Shown here piece by piece: positions 1 to 5,596 of a stretch of 5,639 nucleotides of DNA. The stretch is from Bdellovibrionales bacterium. Lineage in GTDB: Bacteria; Bdellovibrionota; Bdellovibrionia; Bdellovibrionales; UBA1609. Location of the stretch: the NCBI GenBank assembly GCA_020435025.1, contig JAGRAG010000418.1:1-5639 (forward strand), read 5' to 3'. Each line of letters starts with the position of its first letter. Within the stretch, counting starts at the first letter, position 1. Below the pieces are notes generated by a model. It did not search any database. It was not told where the DNA came from and was given only the letters and a program-made list of their open reading frames with translations. The translations under genes were made by a program, and so were the position numbers.

Positions 1-846
1 TGTGGCGTTGACCTTATTTTCGATGAAAAAAATATGACCCTTTCGGTATCGGGCTTTGATCCCGTTCGCCGAGAACTCGCTCGTGCTTCCATGGAAAAAA
101 TGATGCACGATAAAGATCTCAATCCTCAGAGAATCGAGTCACTTATTGAAAAAACTAAAAAAGATTTGTTTAAAAAGATTCGAAAAAGTGGAGAGACCTT
201 TGCAAAAGAACTCCACCTAGAAAATATGAGCCCTGAGATAAAAAACACCATGGGGGCTCTCATGTACCGTTACTCTTTCTCACAAAACCAGTATTTTCAT
301 TGTACAGAAGTAGGCTATCTCTGTGGAATGCTCAGCAGTGAACTCGGCCTGTCATTAAAAGATGGACGTCGAGCCGGTGGACTACATGATATTGGAAAGT
401 CTATGGACCATTCTATTGATGGAGGTCATGCAGTCATTGGTGCTGACTTTATTGAAAAACACGGAGAGGCAGAACACATAGTCCATGCCGTTCGTGCGCA
501 TCACTTTGATGAAACCCCATCTACGGAACTGGCCTATTTAGTTATTGCCGCTGACGCCATATCTGGAGCTCGCCCAGGAGCACGAAGATCAACGGCAAAT
601 ACCTACATGCAAAAAATGGAGGACTTGGAGGTAGCGGCGTCAAGTTTTCAAGAGGTGATCGACACATTAATTCTCAGTGCCGGACGTGAAGTACGCGTCC
701 ATGTCGATGGTGAGAAAGTGAAGGACTTAGAGGCTATGCACCTCAGTAAAAAAATTGCACAAAAGATTGAAAGAGACTGCTCTTATCCTGGAACCATAAA
801 AGTGACCGTCGTTCGCAAAACACAAGCCGTAGAGTATGCTAAGTGA
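1..846 (+). CDS. rny: Ribonuclease Y, 3' part (end of KH domain plus HD domain), truncated by the window edge
   Basis: RNase Y is a membrane-anchored endoribonuclease that starts mRNA turnover. Only its C-terminal part is in the window. The frame is open from base 1, and codons before the ATG at 34 already encode family sequence (GVDLIF, then VSGFDPVRREL, the end of the KH RNA-binding domain), so 34 is an internal Met and not the start. The HD phosphohydrolase domain follows. It has a first histidine in FHCTEV (298-300), the catalytic His-Asp pair in LHDIGK (385-390), GGHAVIGAD (His at 427-429), VRAHH, and the hallmark AADAISGARPGARR. The C-terminus SYPGTIKVTVVRKTQAVEYAK-like tail, ending in AVEYAK, matches the usual RNase Y end. 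All metal-binding positions I can place are intact, so it should be active. The N-terminal membrane helix and coiled coil lie upstream of the window. The next gene overlaps its stop codon by 4 bases. The identification is firm. Confidence 0.97.
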   Translation, partial: CGVDLIFDEKNMTLSVSGFDPVRRELARASMEKMMHDKDLNPQRIESLIEKTKKDLFKKIRKSGETFAKELHLENMSPEIKNTMGALMYRYSFSQNQYFHCTEVGYLCGMLSSELGLSLKDGRRAGGLHDIGKSMDHSIDGGHAVIGADFIEKHGEAEHIVHAVRAHHFDETPSTELAYLVIAADAISGARPGARRSTANTYMQKMEDLEVAASSFQEVIDTLILSAGREVRVHVDGEKVKDLEAMHLSKKIAQKIERDCSYPGTIKVTVVRKTQAVEYAK

Positions 847-1352
847 TTAAAGATAGAAACGTTCAAGTTATTGTCATTTTTTTTGTGATTCTCGCTTCGA
901 CCATTCTGTTTTTAAAACCCTCTAATGAAGACTTAGTGACACAAAATCTACAAAAACTTTCGAAAAGTTTAAGCTTCGACGAAACTATTGAGGAAAAGCA
1001 GCGAAATCAAAAGATTTCTCAGTTCTTAGAGCTCTTTTCATCAAAATCCCTAGATATTTATATCAAACCCAAATTTCGAACTGCGCTCACTATTGAAGAT
1101 ACTGCTGCCCTTGAACTAAAGACTGAGTCACTCTTATCGTTAGTAAGAGCTTTCGAACTGAGCTTTCATAACTTGAACGTAAAAATAATGGATTCAGGTG
1201 AAAAGGCTCAGATTAAGACCGATGCCAAAATCCGCCTTAATTCGACAGATCCGGAGATCCTGGCTCCGATGACCTTTGGGTTTATAAAATCCAGTGGACA
1301 ATGGAAAATACAAAAAGTGAGTACTCCTGAAAATAGCGAACTAGAAATTTAA
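843..1352 (+). CDS. Small membrane-anchored protein, possibly NTF2-like, coupled to RNase Y
   Basis: This is a 169-residue protein I cannot assign to a named family. The start is GTG at 843-845, which shares GTGA with the RNase Y stop codon TGA (844-846). No strong Shine-Dalgarno lies ahead of it, so translation probably depends on ribosomes finishing the upstream gene. Residues 7-24 form one hydrophobic segment (VQVIVIFFVILASTILFL) after a short charged N-terminus, which suggests an inner-membrane anchor with the rest outside the cytoplasm. There is no lipobox. Residues 33-100 look mainly helical and 105-160 look like alternating beta strands (LNVKIMDSG, AQIKTDAKIRL, MTFGFIKSSGQWKIQKVS). This order of helices followed by a curved sheet resembles NTF2/SnoaL-like domains. 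That fold call is inference. The overlap with the RNase Y gene supports a real gene and co-transcription. A role near the membrane-bound RNase Y is possible but unproven. Confidence 0.7.
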   Translation: MIKDRNVQVIVIFFVILASTILFLKPSNEDLVTQNLQKLSKSLSFDETIEEKQRNQKISQFLELFSSKSLDIYIKPKFRTALTIEDTAALELKTESLLSLVRAFELSFHNLNVKIMDSGEKAQIKTDAKIRLNSTDPEILAPMTFGFIKSSGQWKIQKVSTPENSELEI

Positions 1353-1391
1353 GGCTTCTTATAAATCGCGCCCAATGGTTCCTAAATTTCT
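1343..1391. terminator. A/T-rich inverted repeat between convergent genes, possible weak bidirectional terminator
   Basis: AGAAATTTA (1343-1351) is repeated inverted as TAAATTTCT (1383-1391), a perfect 9-bp match around a 31-base loop. It covers the stop codons of both convergent genes (1350-1352 on +, 1382-1384 on -). The position suits a shared terminator. However, the stem is almost all A/T and no clear T-tract follows on either strand, so a Rho-independent function is uncertain. No better hairpin is visible in the 29-base gap. Confidence 0.3.
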
Positions 1392-2917
1392 TTAGAGAGC
1401 TTATCTAATGCCCATAGTACGACAGACTGATCTTTTTGAACTAAAGCCTTTGCTTCAAAAATTAACTCGACAGCTCTTGAATAAGAAATAAGCGATCCAC
1501 TTCTTTGCTCTTGTATAGAGATTAAATAGCGAGCCGCTCGGTCTATTAACTTACCATTACTCGGCCGCACCCAAGTCATTTGATTTCCTATATATCGTTG
1601 AAGCCTCCCCATCACTAACGTAGAGTGCATGTTTAATAGCATCTTCAATAAAATATGTTCATAGAGCAATCCTTGCTGAGGCTTCGGTATCGACCAATTT
1701 TCCTCTTCTAAAGACCAATCGATCCTTTCGTTTTTATTTTTAATGGAAAACAAAATCTGTTCCTGCAGTTGTAAGTAACTCTGGCGAACCCCTTTCACTT
1801 TACAGCTAAAATCAAAACTCAATAGATACTCTTCAGTCGTTTCAATATCAATTTCTTTCCAATCTAGACAACGGGGCTTCCGGCAAAGAAGAGACTCCCA
1901 TGCCTCAATAGGAGTGTCCGTTCTATCAAGCATCACATAGCTCAATGAAGGTCTGCCAAATTTGAGCTGTTCTCCTTTCAAAGGCTCAAACGGAGTGAGA
2001 CTAAAAGTCGGAGAACGTTCCGTCGTGTCTGTAAACACGGTCATGGCATAATCGGCGGCACTGTACAAAAGATAACCACTCTCAAGATAAATCCTACTCT
2101 CTTTTTCAATAAATCCCTTAAGAGGTTCGACAGCGAATCGCGAGTACTCCTCGTAAAAAGACTTTAATGATTGGTCCATCTGATCTTTGTTCTTAGACAA
2201 AAGGGCTAATCCAACAACTAATTCTAAGGCCGTACTGGCTTGCATTCTTGTCGATCCAGAAAGAGCCATGGGACCCACAAAATATTCTTGATCGACAATC
2301 TTAGGGTTATTGAAAACTTTTGCAGATCTTTCAACTCTCTGAAGAAGCATCTCCCGCGGATTACAATACAAAAAGAATGTGGGCCTTTGAGTCAATTCTG
2401 CTGCTCGAAGTGCAGCTCCAATCACATAAGGAGTTTCCCCTCCCTCGGTAACAGCAATCAACAAATCCCCTTGCCGAAACCCCACCTGTTCAAGATGTCT
2501 TGCTCCGTATTCTGGATAGTCTTCAAAGCCTTCTAGAGAATGAACTAGGGCAATATCTCCACCAGCCATAAAGGAAAAAACCTGTTCGGATCCAGGATGC
2601 AACCTCCTCCATAGAGCTTCGATGGTTAAGGCCAATCGTCCCGTGGCTCCACACCCACAAATAAAAACCCGATCGCCCCCCAAAAAAGCTTGCTGTACTT
2701 CATCAAAAAGTTGATGAATTTTATCAGTATTTTTTAGCAAGACCTCAAGAACATAAAGATCCAATCTTTTTAGCTCTGACAACGCTTTTGGTAAATCATG
2801 TTGAGACCACTCCGAAAGGTTTCTTGTCTCAGGATGAGAGCTTTCTGTAGGAAGAGTTCCTAACTGATACTTTTCCGCTTCCTTGAGAAATTTTTCTGCT
2901 TGATTCTTCCAACTCAA
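1382..2917 (-). CDS. MurQ/GCKR-like protein with two SIS domains; probable sugar-phosphate sensor or diverged etherase
   Basis: This 511-residue cytosolic protein belongs to the family of MurNAc-6-phosphate etherase (MurQ, about 300 residues) and the glucokinase regulator GCKR (about 620). The N-terminus has the family TES..PETRNL stretch (24-34). The first SIS domain has CGCGATGRL (87-95), MAGGDIAL (117-124), EGFED (129-133), TEGGETPYVIGA (157-168) and the GCKR-type signature GPMALSGSTRM (215-225). About 190 residues then contain a second SIS-like region (roughly 270-400, TDTTERSPTF at 296-305). The MurQ C-terminal segment resumes at KMLLNMHSTLVMGRL (425-439) and SNGKLIDRA (453-461). By ungapped alignment from memory, E. 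coli MurQ Glu114 is kept as Glu132, but Glu83 is replaced by Leu102, and the sugar-phosphate serine of ASGRT is Gly159. Etherase activity is therefore doubtful, and murQ is not assigned. The start is TTG at 2915-2917, preceded by AGAGGG with 7 bases of spacing. No in-frame ATG or GTG lies upstream before a stop codon. Confidence 0.85.
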   Translation of the reverse strand: MSWKNQAEKFLKEAEKYQLGTLPTESSHPETRNLSEWSQHDLPKALSELKRLDLYVLEVLLKNTDKIHQLFDEVQQAFLGGDRVFICGCGATGRLALTIEALWRRLHPGSEQVFSFMAGGDIALVHSLEGFEDYPEYGARHLEQVGFRQGDLLIAVTEGGETPYVIGAALRAAELTQRPTFFLYCNPREMLLQRVERSAKVFNNPKIVDQEYFVGPMALSGSTRMQASTALELVVGLALLSKNKDQMDQSLKSFYEEYSRFAVEPLKGFIEKESRIYLESGYLLYSAADYAMTVFTDTTERSPTFSLTPFEPLKGEQLKFGRPSLSYVMLDRTDTPIEAWESLLCRKPRCLDWKEIDIETTEEYLLSFDFSCKVKGVRQSYLQLQEQILFSIKNKNERIDWSLEEENWSIPKPQQGLLYEHILLKMLLNMHSTLVMGRLQRYIGNQMTWVRPSNGKLIDRAARYLISIQEQRSGSLISYSRAVELIFEAKALVQKDQSVVLWALDKLSKEI

Positions 2918-2960
2918 CGAATCACCCTCTTCTTCGATAACATTGTAGGTATTAACATTG

Positions 2961-3020
2961 GAGCATGGATCTCAAAACCTGTCTACGTCCTCTCTAACTC
3001 CGTATTACGACTCCATGCTC
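2961..3020. repeat. 9-bp perfect inverted repeat with a 42-base loop in the divergent spacer
   Basis: GAGCATGGA (2961-2969) is repeated inverted as TCCATGCTC (3012-3020). Inside the loop, GTC+TACG (2981-2987) can pair with CGTA+GAC (3001-3004 and 3009-3011), stacking directly on the outer stem on its 3' side. On the + strand the outer stem is followed by TTTTCT. It could be a pair of half-sites for a regulator, a leader hairpin in - strand transcripts, or a small structured RNA. The sequence alone does not decide. Confidence 0.6.
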
Positions 3021-3051
3021 TTTTCTAAAATGTCTTATTTCGTTAATTGAT

Positions 3052-3080
3052 TTTACACTGTCGAAAACTCGTCATTAAAT
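3052..3080 (+). promoter_or_regulatory. Candidate sigma-70-type promoter for the VWA lipoprotein gene
   Basis: TTTACA (3052-3057, 5 of 6 matches to the -35 consensus) is separated by 17 bases from TTAAAT (3075-3080, 4 of 6 matches to the -10 consensus). The expected transcription start is near 3087. That gives a leader of about 84 bases before the ATG at 3171. This is a pattern match only; the region is A/T-rich, so chance matches are likely. Confidence 0.4.
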
Positions 3081-3159
3081 TTAAAAAATCTCAAAATGAA
3101 TCCATCTCCAGACCATTGTCCTGGCACTCGAGTTGCTATTAAAGCGGTTAGGGAAAATG

Positions 3160-3167
3160 AGGAGGAG
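3160..3167 (+). promoter_or_regulatory. Strong Shine-Dalgarno that fixes the VWA gene start at 3171
   Basis: AGGAGGAG ends 3 bases before ATG 3171; its AGGAGG core has 5 bases of spacing. It favours this start over the in-frame ATG 75 bases upstream, in agreement with the signal peptide beginning at this Met. Confidence 0.85.
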
Positions 3168-3170
3168 ATT

Positions 3171-4202
3171 ATGAATGCAAATCGGAAACGATTTCTAATT
3201 TGCCTATCTTTGGTAACTTTTAGCGTCGGATGTTCCGACGTCGAATTTGAAGATTATATACCAGAACAACCGACTAGCCTGTCACAACCACCAGAGTTGG
3301 AAACACCGGCTATCATACCGCCCGTCTTTAAAAGCGAAGAGTTTGTACAAGGCGCAATGACTCGACCTATCGATATCCTCTTTGTGGTCGACAACTCTCC
3401 ATCAATGGTTCAAGAGCAAGAAGAGATGGGAAAAAGGATCGAGAGTTTCTTAAGCGTTCTTGAAAATGTCGACTGGAAAGTCGGGTTTACCACAACAGAC
3501 GTCAGCTCTGGAAATTTTGGCCTGAAAGGTGACCTTTTAAAAATTGAAGGCACCAATAAATACTTCCTAGAAAAGAACGACAGTGATTACAAGGAGAAGT
3601 TCTTAAAGACAATTCAGAGAAAGGAGTCGGACTGCTTTATAGACTGTCCGTCATCTGACGAACAGCCTTTACTTGCAGCGATTCTAGCCATGAGCAAGCA
3701 CAACTCTTCAAACGCTGGTTTCTTCCGCAGTCATGCGGACATTGCCATTGTCATCTTATCCGACGAAGATGAAATGAGCAGTGGACCCAGTGCCGCTACA
3801 AAACCTATCGACGTCATCAAAACCGTTCAGTCCATTTGGCCGGGTCAAAAACGAATGAAAGCTTACGGAATAGCAATTGAGCCAGGCGACTTCAATTGCT
3901 TGAGAGAAAATTCAAATGGCAATTATGGCAACTTAATTGCCAACCTTGTTCAAGTTACTGGTGGAGTGCTAGGCAGCATTTGCTCAAAGAACTATGGTGA
4001 GTCGTTAAAGAAAATTGGCGAGTCCGTGCTCCATCTCACCCAAGTGATTGAACTCAATGAAGCTCCTGATCCAGACCAAATAAAAATAGCCTTTGTCCCT
4101 GACACTCAAGATGTGCATTGGGAAGTACGAGGCAAAGAGATTCACTTTGCAAATCCTCCAAAAATTGGAACAAAAATTATCGTTAGTTATGCAGCTAAAT
4201 GA
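3171..4202 (+). CDS. VWA-domain lipoprotein
   Basis: This is a 343-residue predicted lipoprotein with a von Willebrand factor A domain, a fold that binds protein ligands through a metal ion. The start at 3171 gives a clean lipoprotein signal: a basic N-terminus (NRKR), a hydrophobic core (FLICLSLVTF) and the lipobox SVGC with Cys21 as the lipidation site. Residues after it are Ser and Asp, and Ser at +2 suggests export to the outer membrane. A proline-rich linker (31-52) leads to the VWA domain, with strand DILFVVDNSPSM holding the MIDAS motif D74-x-S76-x-S78, threonines at 107-109 in FTTTD, and the third MIDAS acid in VILSDEDE (Asp198). The metal site looks complete. Four mature cysteines (155, 159, 243, 271) could form disulphides, fitting a location outside the cytoplasm. 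The C-terminal 50 residues (from about 293) form a small beta-rich end piece. The ligand is unknown. A long palindrome begins one base after the stop codon. Confidence 0.9.
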   Translation: MNANRKRFLICLSLVTFSVGCSDVEFEDYIPEQPTSLSQPPELETPAIIPPVFKSEEFVQGAMTRPIDILFVVDNSPSMVQEQEEMGKRIESFLSVLENVDWKVGFTTTDVSSGNFGLKGDLLKIEGTNKYFLEKNDSDYKEKFLKTIQRKESDCFIDCPSSDEQPLLAAILAMSKHNSSNAGFFRSHADIAIVILSDEDEMSSGPSAATKPIDVIKTVQSIWPGQKRMKAYGIAIEPGDFNCLRENSNGNYGNLIANLVQVTGGVLGSICSKNYGESLKKIGESVLHLTQVIELNEAPDPDQIKIAFVPDTQDVHWEVRGKEIHFANPPKIGTKIIVSYAAK

Positions 4203-4418
4203 TCTAAACGACACCCATTCGTTGCGAAGAAATTCCTTCAGAAGATTTGTATGTAGTTGTTATTCTTCAAAAGCGAATTTGGGTGGTGCGCTACTCACAG
4301 AGTGAGCGGCGTTTCAGTCTGTGCGGCCCGACCCACCCTGTTTGAGTCTTTTAAGGGGTAATGACTACATGCAAATCTTCTGAAGGAATTGCTCGGCAAT
4401 GAATGGGTGTCGTTTAGA
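4203..4418. repeat. 216-base imperfect palindrome able to form one long hairpin; MITE-like element or structured RNA
   Basis: The left arm 4203-4273 pairs with the right arm 4348-4418 (paired positions sum to 8621). Of 71 positions, 60 are Watson-Crick, including an unbroken 18-bp end (TCTAAACGACACCCATTC against its complement at 4401-4418). After an internal loop the structure continues with GGGTGG (4281-4286) against CCACCC (4333-4338), and then CACAGA (4296-4301) against TCTGTG (4318-4323). TGA/TCA closes an 8-base apical loop at 4306-4313. The whole unit is therefore a single hairpin rather than two separate repeats. It lacks any convincing coding sequence: reading frames in its two arms only mirror each other. 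No T-tract follows, so it is not a classic terminator. The ends carry TA just outside AACGACACCC and GGGTGTCGTT, which would suit insertion at TA, but a target duplication that short proves little. Confidence 0.8.
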
Positions 4419-4624
4419 AGGATCTCAATCGGTAGAACCGAAATGTGCCACAAAGGGGGATACTCCTCAGACCTCGTTCCATCGAGTTTTTCGAATCTGG
4501 ATAGAACCCACAAGAACTTCGCTGAATATTTATGAGTTCCTTAATAACTTGAAAAACGAGGTTTTCATATTCCCGTTCTCAGGTTATGATTTTCACTGAA
4601 CAACTCTAAGGAATTCGTGCAACC
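4419..4624. other. Spacer between the palindrome and the cation exporter gene
   Basis: No gene is visible in these 206 bases. They hold a short perfect dyad, TCGGT-AGA-ACCGA (4429-4441), a weak hairpin with a T-run (CTCG/CGAG, 4473-4486, then five T, 4487-4491) that could only be a poor terminator, and near the 3' end a promoter candidate and ribosome binding site for the exporter gene. Short open frames crossing this stretch have no ribosome binding site and no recognisable protein sequence. Confidence 0.7.
4562..4590 (+). promoter_or_regulatory. Candidate sigma-70-type promoter for the dmeF-like gene
   Basis: TTTTCA (4562-4567, 4 of 6 matches) lies 17 bases before TATGAT (4585-4590, 5 of 6 matches). 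Transcription would start near 4597, giving a leader of about 28 bases that contains AAGGA (4608-4612), 12 bases ahead of ATG 4625. Position and spacing fit well, but the call rests on consensus matching alone. Confidence 0.45.
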
Positions 4625-5596
4625 ATGCAAAATTATCCGGATTGTGACTACAATTTTTACCTTCAGGCATCATCTCTGCAAAGGAATAAAAAGAAAACCT
4701 CGTTGGTTTTATGGCTCACCGTTGTCACTATGGTTATAGAGATTGCCGCAGGAGCCATAACCGGATCTATGGCCTTGATGGCCGACGGCTGGCATATGGC
4801 AACTCATGCTGCAGCTTTATTTATTGCTTTTATCACTTACTATTTAGCAACTTCAAAAAAAGTGGCGAATAATCTTAATTTTGGTGGCGGAAAAATCATT
4901 CCATTAGGGGGCTACACCAGTGCTCTTTTTTTACTAGTCATGGTTTTTTGGATTGCCTATGAATCTTTTGAAAGACTCCTGAATCCGATTGAGGTTCACT
5001 ATCGAGAAGCTCTGTTTGTGGCGATTGTGGGCCTAGTTGTCAACTTGGTTTCCGCTTTTATATTAGGCCACGATCACAGTAACTCCCACACATCCGATGA
5101 GGCTGGCTCTTTTCATGAAAGTCATAGCCACCATCATGGGCACTCTCATAGTCACGATCACAATCTAAAGGGAGCCTACATCCATGTGCTTGCCGACGCA
5201 GTCACCTCAGTTGGGGCTATTATGGCCCTGCTTCTGGCCCCTTATTTTCAATGGCCATGGTTAGATCCGATGATGGGTCTTGTGGGCTCTTTGGTCATTC
5301 TTTGGTGGGCCATTGGCCTATTGAAAGCGACCAGTTGGGAACTTTTAGATGGTCACGCCCTATCGATTGACTACAATCAGGTAAAACATCAACTTCTAGA
5401 TTTAGGTGCTGACGTTGTTGACCTTCATATTTGGAAAATTGCTCCAGATGCGCATGCTGCGGAAATAGTCCTGATTGATCACAAAAATCTTGGTTCTCTT
5501 CACTATAAAAAGTTAATTAAACACAATTTTCCAATTGATCATGTAGGCATTGATATAAGCTCTCCTCCAGGTTCTTCAGAATCCCCTCATCTTTAA
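4625..5596 (+). CDS. dmeF: DmeF-like cation diffusion facilitator (Co2+/Ni2+ or other divalent metal exporter)
   Basis: This 323-residue inner-membrane exporter of the cation diffusion facilitator (CDF) family probably swaps protons for divalent metal. The N-terminal 25 residues are cytoplasmic, followed by membrane segments around 26-48, 57-75, 96-113, 127-147, 184-205 and 213-234. The second segment reads MADGWHMATHA: the metal pair is His57-x3-His61, where zinc CDFs usually have His-x3-Asp. The fifth has His187-x3-Asp191 (HVLAD). This arrangement and the stretch SMALMADGWHMATHA...GLVVNLVSA are typical of DmeF, known for cobalt and nickel resistance. The loop 149-179 between segments 4 and 5 holds 12 histidines and is a likely metal-collecting loop. 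The cytoplasmic C-terminal domain spans about 247-311. Length is normal and nothing is broken. The start ATG has AAGGA 12 bases upstream, a long but acceptable spacing. No DmeR-type regulator is next to it. Family membership is firm; metal preference is inferred. Confidence 0.88.
   Translation: MQNYPDCDYNFYLQASSLQRNKKKTSLVLWLTVVTMVIEIAAGAITGSMALMADGWHMATHAAALFIAFITYYLATSKKVANNLNFGGGKIIPLGGYTSALFLLVMVFWIAYESFERLLNPIEVHYREALFVAIVGLVVNLVSAFILGHDHSNSHTSDEAGSFHESHSHHHGHSHSHDHNLKGAYIHVLADAVTSVGAIMALLLAPYFQWPWLDPMMGLVGSLVILWWAIGLLKATSWELLDGHALSIDYNQVKHQLLDLGADVVDLHIWKIAPDAHAAEIVLIDHKNLGSLHYKKLIKHNFPIDHVGIDISSPPGSSESPHL

Larger units (their letters stand above)
2918..3170. other. Divergent intergenic region between the SIS gene and the VWA lipoprotein gene
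   Basis: These 253 bases separate two genes that point away from each other, so they must hold both promoters. On the - strand, the SIS gene has AGAGGG close to its TTG start and a TACAAT hexamer (2942-2947) that could be a -10 box, but no good -35 sits 16-18 bases ahead of it. An inverted repeat (2961-3020) and a + strand promoter candidate (3052-3080) are listed separately. An in-frame ATG at 3096 lies inside the probable 5' leader of the VWA gene. It has no Shine-Dalgarno and would place a non-signal stretch before the signal peptide, so it is not taken as the start. Confidence 0.8.

Noticed and set aside
34..36. ATG at 34 as the start of the first gene
   Set aside because: The frame is open from base 1 and the preceding codons encode RNase Y KH-domain sequence, so this is an internal Met in a gene cut by the window edge.
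2240..2536. 98-codon open frame on the + strand
   Set aside because: It lies wholly inside the SIS-domain gene on the other strand, has no ribosome binding site and no recognisable protein features.
3096..3170. Upstream ATG as the start of the VWA gene
   Set aside because: It has no Shine-Dalgarno, while ATG 3171 has AGGAGG at ideal spacing and begins a textbook lipoprotein signal peptide. The extra 25 residues would bury the signal.
4005..4214. 69-codon open frame on the - strand
   Set aside because: It is antisense to the 3' end of the VWA gene and has no supporting signal.
4093..4305. 70-codon open frame on the + strand
   Set aside because: It is out of frame over the VWA gene and runs into the palindrome. 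Its similarity to the - strand frame at 4295-4513 (both read NDTHSL...NSFRRF) is only the inverted repeat read twice, not a protein family.
4203..4418. Integron attC site
   Set aside because: The ends TCTAAAC and GTTTAGA do not fit the RYYYAAC/GTTRRRY cores, the arms are too long and too well paired, and no integrase or cassette array is present.
4203..4418. Retron msr-msd RNA
   Set aside because: No reverse transcriptase gene is next to it; both neighbours are complete genes of other families.
4295..4513. 72-codon open frame on the - strand
   Set aside because: It is the mirror image of the left arm of the palindrome, without a ribosome binding site.
4399..4599. 66-codon open frame on the + strand
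   Set aside because: It starts inside the palindrome arm, has no Shine-Dalgarno, shows no recognisable sequence, and runs across the exporter promoter candidate.
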